DNA of 7,882 bases from a bacterium (GTDB lineage: Bacteria; Arandabacterota; Arandabacteria; Arandabacterales; Arandabacteraceae). The DNA is taken from positions 1 to 7,882 of the forward strand of contig JAOZOU010000027.1 of NCBI GenBank assembly GCA_029933125.1, written 5' to 3'. The translations under genes and the position numbers were made by a program. Positions within the stretch are counted from its first letter, which is position 1. The number at the start of each line of letters is the position of its first letter. This document shows, one piece after another, positions 4,855 through 7,882 of the stretch. The notes beneath the pieces were generated by a model. That model was given only the letters and a program-made list of their open reading frames with translations. It was not told where the DNA came from and did no database searches.

Positions 4855-6021
4855 ATGGGCAAACCACATAAAACAGGGGACAGAAATATCAGCATGGCTA
4901 TGTATCTCAACACATATAACCTGATCGATTTCGCCGCGCAGTATCAGAAGGGTTTCAGAAACAACATCATTCAACTGTCCGGGGTCAGTGAGATGGTGAG
5001 GAAGTACAGAAGTTTTGAATGCTACAGCACATACTTCCTCTTCCCTGCGGAGATCCGCTCCTACATGAACACGAACCTGAGAAACAGCAGGCCGTCGCTG
5101 TCTGGCTACGGCGGCAGGGTTTATGCTACATATCTGCCCGTGGACATAGACTCAGAAGACCTCAGCGAAGCATTGGACACAGCAAAGGGCTTTGTGGAAT
5201 ATCTTGATGATCTGGGAATCAGCGAACCAGCAGTCAACGCCTACTTCTCCGGATCAAAGGGGTTTCACATCATGATCGACGCAAGGGCCCTCGGAGAGGT
5301 AGAGCCGGCAGAAGACCTTCATATGATCTTCTCGGAGATGAGAAAAAGGCTGTCAAAGCGTTCAGGCATAACGAAATGCATAGACTACGGCATAAAGGAC
5401 AAAACCAGACTCCTGAGACTGCCAAACACCATCAACAAAAAAACCAATCTCTACAAGATTCCGCTCAGAGCAAAAGAGCTATTCAAGCTAAGCGTAAACG
5501 ACATCAGAAGAAAGGCAAGAACCCCTGCAAACATCTACTTCACCGACCCATCTGGATTGATCCCCACATGGCATGTTGAACCGAACGAGTGGCTGTCAGA
5601 ATTGTATAACGAAGCGTTAGCTACAGCGAAAACAAGGCATAAACAAGACATTACAAACATCAGGGTGATCGCTCCGTCTGGGCAATGGGAGCAAACGCTT
5701 TGCCCTGCCCTGTGGAAGATGATGCGTGGTCATATACCTGAAGGCTACCGCAACGAATGTGCAGTGAGATTGCTTTCAGCTTTTCGGCTTTCAGGGACAA
5801 TTAGAGAAAGAGCGACAGAGCTGATCCTCTCATGGAACAAAAGGAACGATGAGCCACTGCCGGAGGAAGAGCTATTAACGACCATTGGCTCAGTTTATAA
5901 CGCGAATCCTCCCTACAGCTACGGCTGTTTAGACCATATAATCAGCAGGTTCTGTCCCTTTGATAACATAAGCAAATGCAGGCATTATCGGCGTTACAAG
6001 GCTTTTTCTATGATACGATGA
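4855..6021 (+). CDS. Archaeo-eukaryotic primase (AEP) family primase/PrimPol with PriL-like cysteine-bearing C-terminus
   Basis: A 388-aa enzyme predicted to synthesise primers, perhaps also to extend DNA. The AEP active site is visible: D97-I-D99 in LPVDIDS, the SGSKGFH motif with His138 (132-138), and Asp177 in KCIDYG followed by KTRLLRLPNTINKKT (183-197), the usual nucleotide-binding third motif. The C-terminal half (about 280-380) is helical, with C283 in LCPALWKMM, GYRN (297-300), then C358, C367 and C375. This order resembles the four-cysteine Fe-S helical domain of PriL and related PriCT modules; C302 is an extra cysteine. No helicase domain is fused. ATG 4855 lacks a ribosome site; ATG 4894 or 4900 (MAMYLN), with AGGGGA at 4875-4880, could be the true start and would lose no motif. 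The structured region upstream may be its template or origin. The stop overlaps an ATG (6018). Confidence 0.88.
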   Translation: MGKPHKTGDRNISMAMYLNTYNLIDFAAQYQKGFRNNIIQLSGVSEMVRKYRSFECYSTYFLFPAEIRSYMNTNLRNSRPSLSGYGGRVYATYLPVDIDSEDLSEALDTAKGFVEYLDDLGISEPAVNAYFSGSKGFHIMIDARALGEVEPAEDLHMIFSEMRKRLSKRSGITKCIDYGIKDKTRLLRLPNTINKKTNLYKIPLRAKELFKLSVNDIRRKARTPANIYFTDPSGLIPTWHVEPNEWLSELYNEALATAKTRHKQDITNIRVIAPSGQWEQTLCPALWKMMRGHIPEGYRNECAVRLLSAFRLSGTIRERATELILSWNKRNDEPLPEEELLTTIGSVYNANPPYSYGCLDHIISRFCPFDNISKCRHYRRYKAFSMIR

Positions 6022-6497
6022 GGGGTGAATACATCATAAGACAGAAGAGCCTCAAGAGCAATAGCAATGTTAGGCTGAAAGCCCTTGACCGACTCATCAT
6101 AAAGGCAGCCCTCAGGAGACGCAAAAGACTTCAAAAAAGGGTTGAAAAGAGGGTTGACTTGAGGTCAACCTCGGGTTATAATAAGCAAAACCTTTACTCT
6201 TTAAGAGACGATGGAAAAGATTTTGGCGGGCTACATAAGGGTTTCCACCGAGATGCAGGCGGAGAGGGACTCCCTGCCCAATCAGGAAGAGAGGATAACC
6301 TCGTTTGCAAAGGCGAGGGGCAAAGCGTTCAGAATATATATGGACAGGGGCATATCTGCAAGGGACAAGGAGAGGCCAGCCCTTCAGAGGTTGATCTCCG
6401 ACATAGAAGACGGAAAGATAGACACCGTTGTCGTAACGAAGCTCGACCGCATCACCAGAAGCCTGAAAGATCTCATTTATCTGAAAGAGCTCTTTGA
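6018..6497 (+). CDS. Doubtful small basic ORF starting inside the primase stop (ATGA)
   Basis: The ATG overlaps the primase TGA in the same ATGA arrangement seen at the true gene junctions upstream. The first 45 or so codons (MRGEYIIRQKSL..., LRRRKRLQKRVEKR) have the AGA/AGG, ATA and AAG use of the neighbours and read as a basic helix. After about position 6190 the frame only crosses the recombinase N-terminus and looks non-coding, so either the frame is chance or a small gene has lost its end. No domain is recognised, and the spacer's promoter and operator lie inside it. Confidence 0.2.
   Translation: MRGEYIIRQKSLKSNSNVRLKALDRLIIKAALRRRKRLQKRVEKRVDLRSTSGYNKQNLYSLRDDGKDFGGLHKGFHRDAGGEGLPAQSGREDNLVCKGEGQSVQNIYGQGHICKGQGEASPSEVDLRHRRRKDRHRCRNEARPHHQKPERSHLSERAL
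6152..6170. promoter_or_regulatory. Palindromic operator-like repeat over the -35 box
   Basis: GGTTGAC (6152-6158) and GTCAACC (6164-6170) are perfect 7-bp inverted arms around TTGAG. The left arm contains most of the -35 box. A second half-site-like AGGGTTGA occurs at 6138-6145, twelve bases upstream of the copy at 6150-6157. A dimeric repressor binding here would block the recombinase promoter. No regulator gene is in the window. Confidence 0.55.
6154..6182 (+). promoter_or_regulatory. Sigma-70-type promoter of the recombinase gene
   Basis: TTGACT (6154-6159), a 17-base spacer and a consensus TATAAT (6177-6182). Transcription would start near 6189-6190 and leave a leader of about 20 bases before the ATG at 6211. 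It separates the recombinase from the primase transcript. Confidence 0.75.
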
Positions 6498-7882
6498 GAA
6501 ACACAATGTTGCGTTCATTTCATTGGCCGAGACCATTGACAGCTCGACGCCCATGGGTCGTTTTTCGTTCTATGTTCTTGGACTGGTTGCCCAGCTTGAG
6601 AGGGAGGTAACAGCCGAGCGAGTAGCTGAGGACATGAAGATTAGAGCGAGAAGGAAGAAGTGGAACGGCGGGGTCATCCCCTACGGTTTCACCTCGCAGG
6701 CAAGGCTCTACAGGGGGTGGCTTCAAAACGAGGCAGAGAGGCTTTCTGAAGAAGACGGCAGGCCGGTGAACGAGATAGTCAGGGAGATCGAGAGAGACCC
6801 GGAGGCAAGAAGGAAGGCCAGAGCATACGCTTCTCAGCTAATACCTCAGGCAAAGAGGCTCTTCGTTGACATGAAGGAGGCAGAGGTCGTCAGGAAGATC
6901 TATGAGCTGTATCTTCAGCTTAAGAGCTTCAGGGCTGTCGTCCATTGGCTGAACACGCTTGGCTTCAGAACAAGGAACGGAGAGCACTGGTCGTCAACAT
7001 CGGTTAAGAGAATCCTCCAGAACCCCATGTATTACGGAGCGCTGACCTACAACAGGAGAAAGAGCTACGGCAAGACATCAAGACCAAGGCCAGAGGAAGA
7101 GCACATCATCGTTGAGAATGTATTCGAGCCGATTGTATCCAGAGAGCTATACGATGAGGTTCAAGACATAATCAGCTCCAGAAAGAACAAGCCATATCCT
7201 AAAAGAAATTCTCCCTATCTCCTGTCCTGCTTAGTAAAATGCGGGTTCTGCGGCTCAACCATGTACGGCTACACCCTCCACGATCACAGAAAGGAAGGCA
7301 GAATTTATAAGTATTACAGATGCAACGGCCATGTTTCCAAAGGCTCATCAGTCTGTCAGGGGAACACGATCGATATGGACACGCTCAACAACCTGATAGT
7401 TAATGAGCTTAAGAGCTTCAAAACAGACCCGGAGAAGCTGAAAGAAAGGCTAAAGGATTATCAGATAGAATACGACAGGCAGACGAGGCCGTTACTCAGC
7501 CAGAAAAAAGACATCAAACAGAGGTTGGAGAGGATAGAGAAGAGGATCTCCCGACTGTTTGAGCTTTATGAGAACGAGCTTATTGACAGATGGGAGTTCG
7601 CCGAGAGGAAGGCATCCATAGAGGACGAAAAGAGAACCCTGCAAAAAGAGCTTGAGAAGGTGAATTCAAACCTTTCTGCCAGCGAGCTTAAGGACTTCGA
7701 TCTCGATTCGATCCTGAACAGCTTCCACAGCCTTGCCGACATCTATGACGAGCTCGACTTCGAGGGGAAAAGAGAGCTAATTCAAACGGTCATCAGCGAC
7801 ATCACAGTCAGAAGGCATGACATAGAATACAGCATATACGCAATGCCCGAATCTGTTGCTGTCTACGACCGCACGGTTGCCC
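6211..7882 (+). CDS. Large serine recombinase / site-specific integrase (3' end outside window)
   Basis: 557 codons are visible and the frame is still open at the right edge. Residues 1 to about 145 are the resolvase catalytic domain: GYIRVST with nucleophile Ser12, RGISARDKERPALQRL, VVVTKLDRITRSL with Arg80 and Arg83, and LGLVAQLEREVTAERV. The recombinase DNA-binding domain follows (WNGGVIPYGF 151-160; KRLFVDMKEAEVVRKIYELYL; SSTSVKRILQNPMYYGAL 261-278). A zinc ribbon uses C344-x2-C347, C371 and C382, and a long coiled coil covers about 405-490. This is the phiC31/TnpX-type layout of enzymes that integrate and excise phages, ICEs and transposons. About 55 charged residues (162-216) lie between PYGF and KRLFVD where most relatives have a short link. 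The ribosome site is poor (AAGAGA 6203-6208). It has its own promoter. Confidence 0.95.
   Translation, partial: MEKILAGYIRVSTEMQAERDSLPNQEERITSFAKARGKAFRIYMDRGISARDKERPALQRLISDIEDGKIDTVVVTKLDRITRSLKDLIYLKELFEKHNVAFISLAETIDSSTPMGRFSFYVLGLVAQLEREVTAERVAEDMKIRARRKKWNGGVIPYGFTSQARLYRGWLQNEAERLSEEDGRPVNEIVREIERDPEARRKARAYASQLIPQAKRLFVDMKEAEVVRKIYELYLQLKSFRAVVHWLNTLGFRTRNGEHWSSTSVKRILQNPMYYGALTYNRRKSYGKTSRPRPEEEHIIVENVFEPIVSRELYDEVQDIISSRKNKPYPKRNSPYLLSCLVKCGFCGSTMYGYTLHDHRKEGRIYKYYRCNGHVSKGSSVCQGNTIDMDTLNNLIVNELKSFKTDPEKLKERLKDYQIEYDRQTRPLLSQKKDIKQRLERIEKRISRLFELYENELIDRWEFAERKASIEDEKRTLQKELEKVNSNLSASELKDFDLDSILNSFHSLADIYDELDFEGKRELIQTVISDITVRRHDIEYSIYAMPESVAVYDRTVA

Noticed and set aside
1-7882. 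CRISPR arrays, tRNA or rRNA genes, IS ends
   Set aside because: No regularly spaced repeats, no tRNA-like cloverleaf or CCA end, no rRNA sequence and no transposase or terminal inverted repeats were seen on either strand.

Overview
The window looks like part of a bacterial mobile or accessory element. GC is moderate (about half by eye). Arginine is written mostly as AGA/AGG and isoleucine often as ATA. Genes have AAGGAGG-like ribosome sites, and there is one near-perfect sigma-70 promoter (TTGACT-17-TATAAT). The promoter argues for Bacteria; the codon habit would suit a thermophilic or deep-branching lineage such as Nitrospirota, but I cannot name the host. All genes read rightward.

Region 1 (1-4370) is a tightly packed operon. 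It opens with the last 37 codons of an upstream gene. Next come a JAMM/JAB metalloprotease (deubiquitinase-like), a compact E1/ThiF-type adenylating enzyme, a 139-aa protein with a RING/FYVE-like eight-cysteine pattern, a 95-aa multi-pass membrane protein, and a 671-aa HerA/VirD4-like ATPase. The ATPase carries a C-terminal winged helix and a PD-(D/E)XK-like domain. Three junctions are ATGA start/stop overlaps and another gene pair overlaps by 26 bases. E1 plus JAB plus a binuclear zinc finger is the signature of a prokaryotic ubiquitin-like conjugation pathway. No ubiquitin-like protein or E2 is visible; they would be expected upstream, and the truncated first gene could be one of them.

Region 2 (4371-4854) has no gene. 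It begins with an A-rich stretch and a three-copy GAATAT repeat, followed by four closely spaced inverted repeats (4494-4670). One of these has perfect 13-bp arms, and the last is followed by TTTT. This could be an undescribed structured RNA, a replication or transfer origin, or a recombination site.

Region 3 (4855-7882) is a replication and integration module. It holds an archaeo-eukaryotic-type primase (AEP) with a cysteine-bearing PriL-like C-terminus, a 190-bp spacer with a promoter overlapped by a palindromic operator-like repeat, and a large serine recombinase that runs off the right edge.

Taken together (inference), this is a self-replicating or integrating element whose cargo is a ubiquitin-like conjugation/deconjugation operon, transcribed with a DNA-translocating ATPase/nuclease-like protein. 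Possible roles are defence, element maintenance or control of transfer. The sequence alone does not decide between them.
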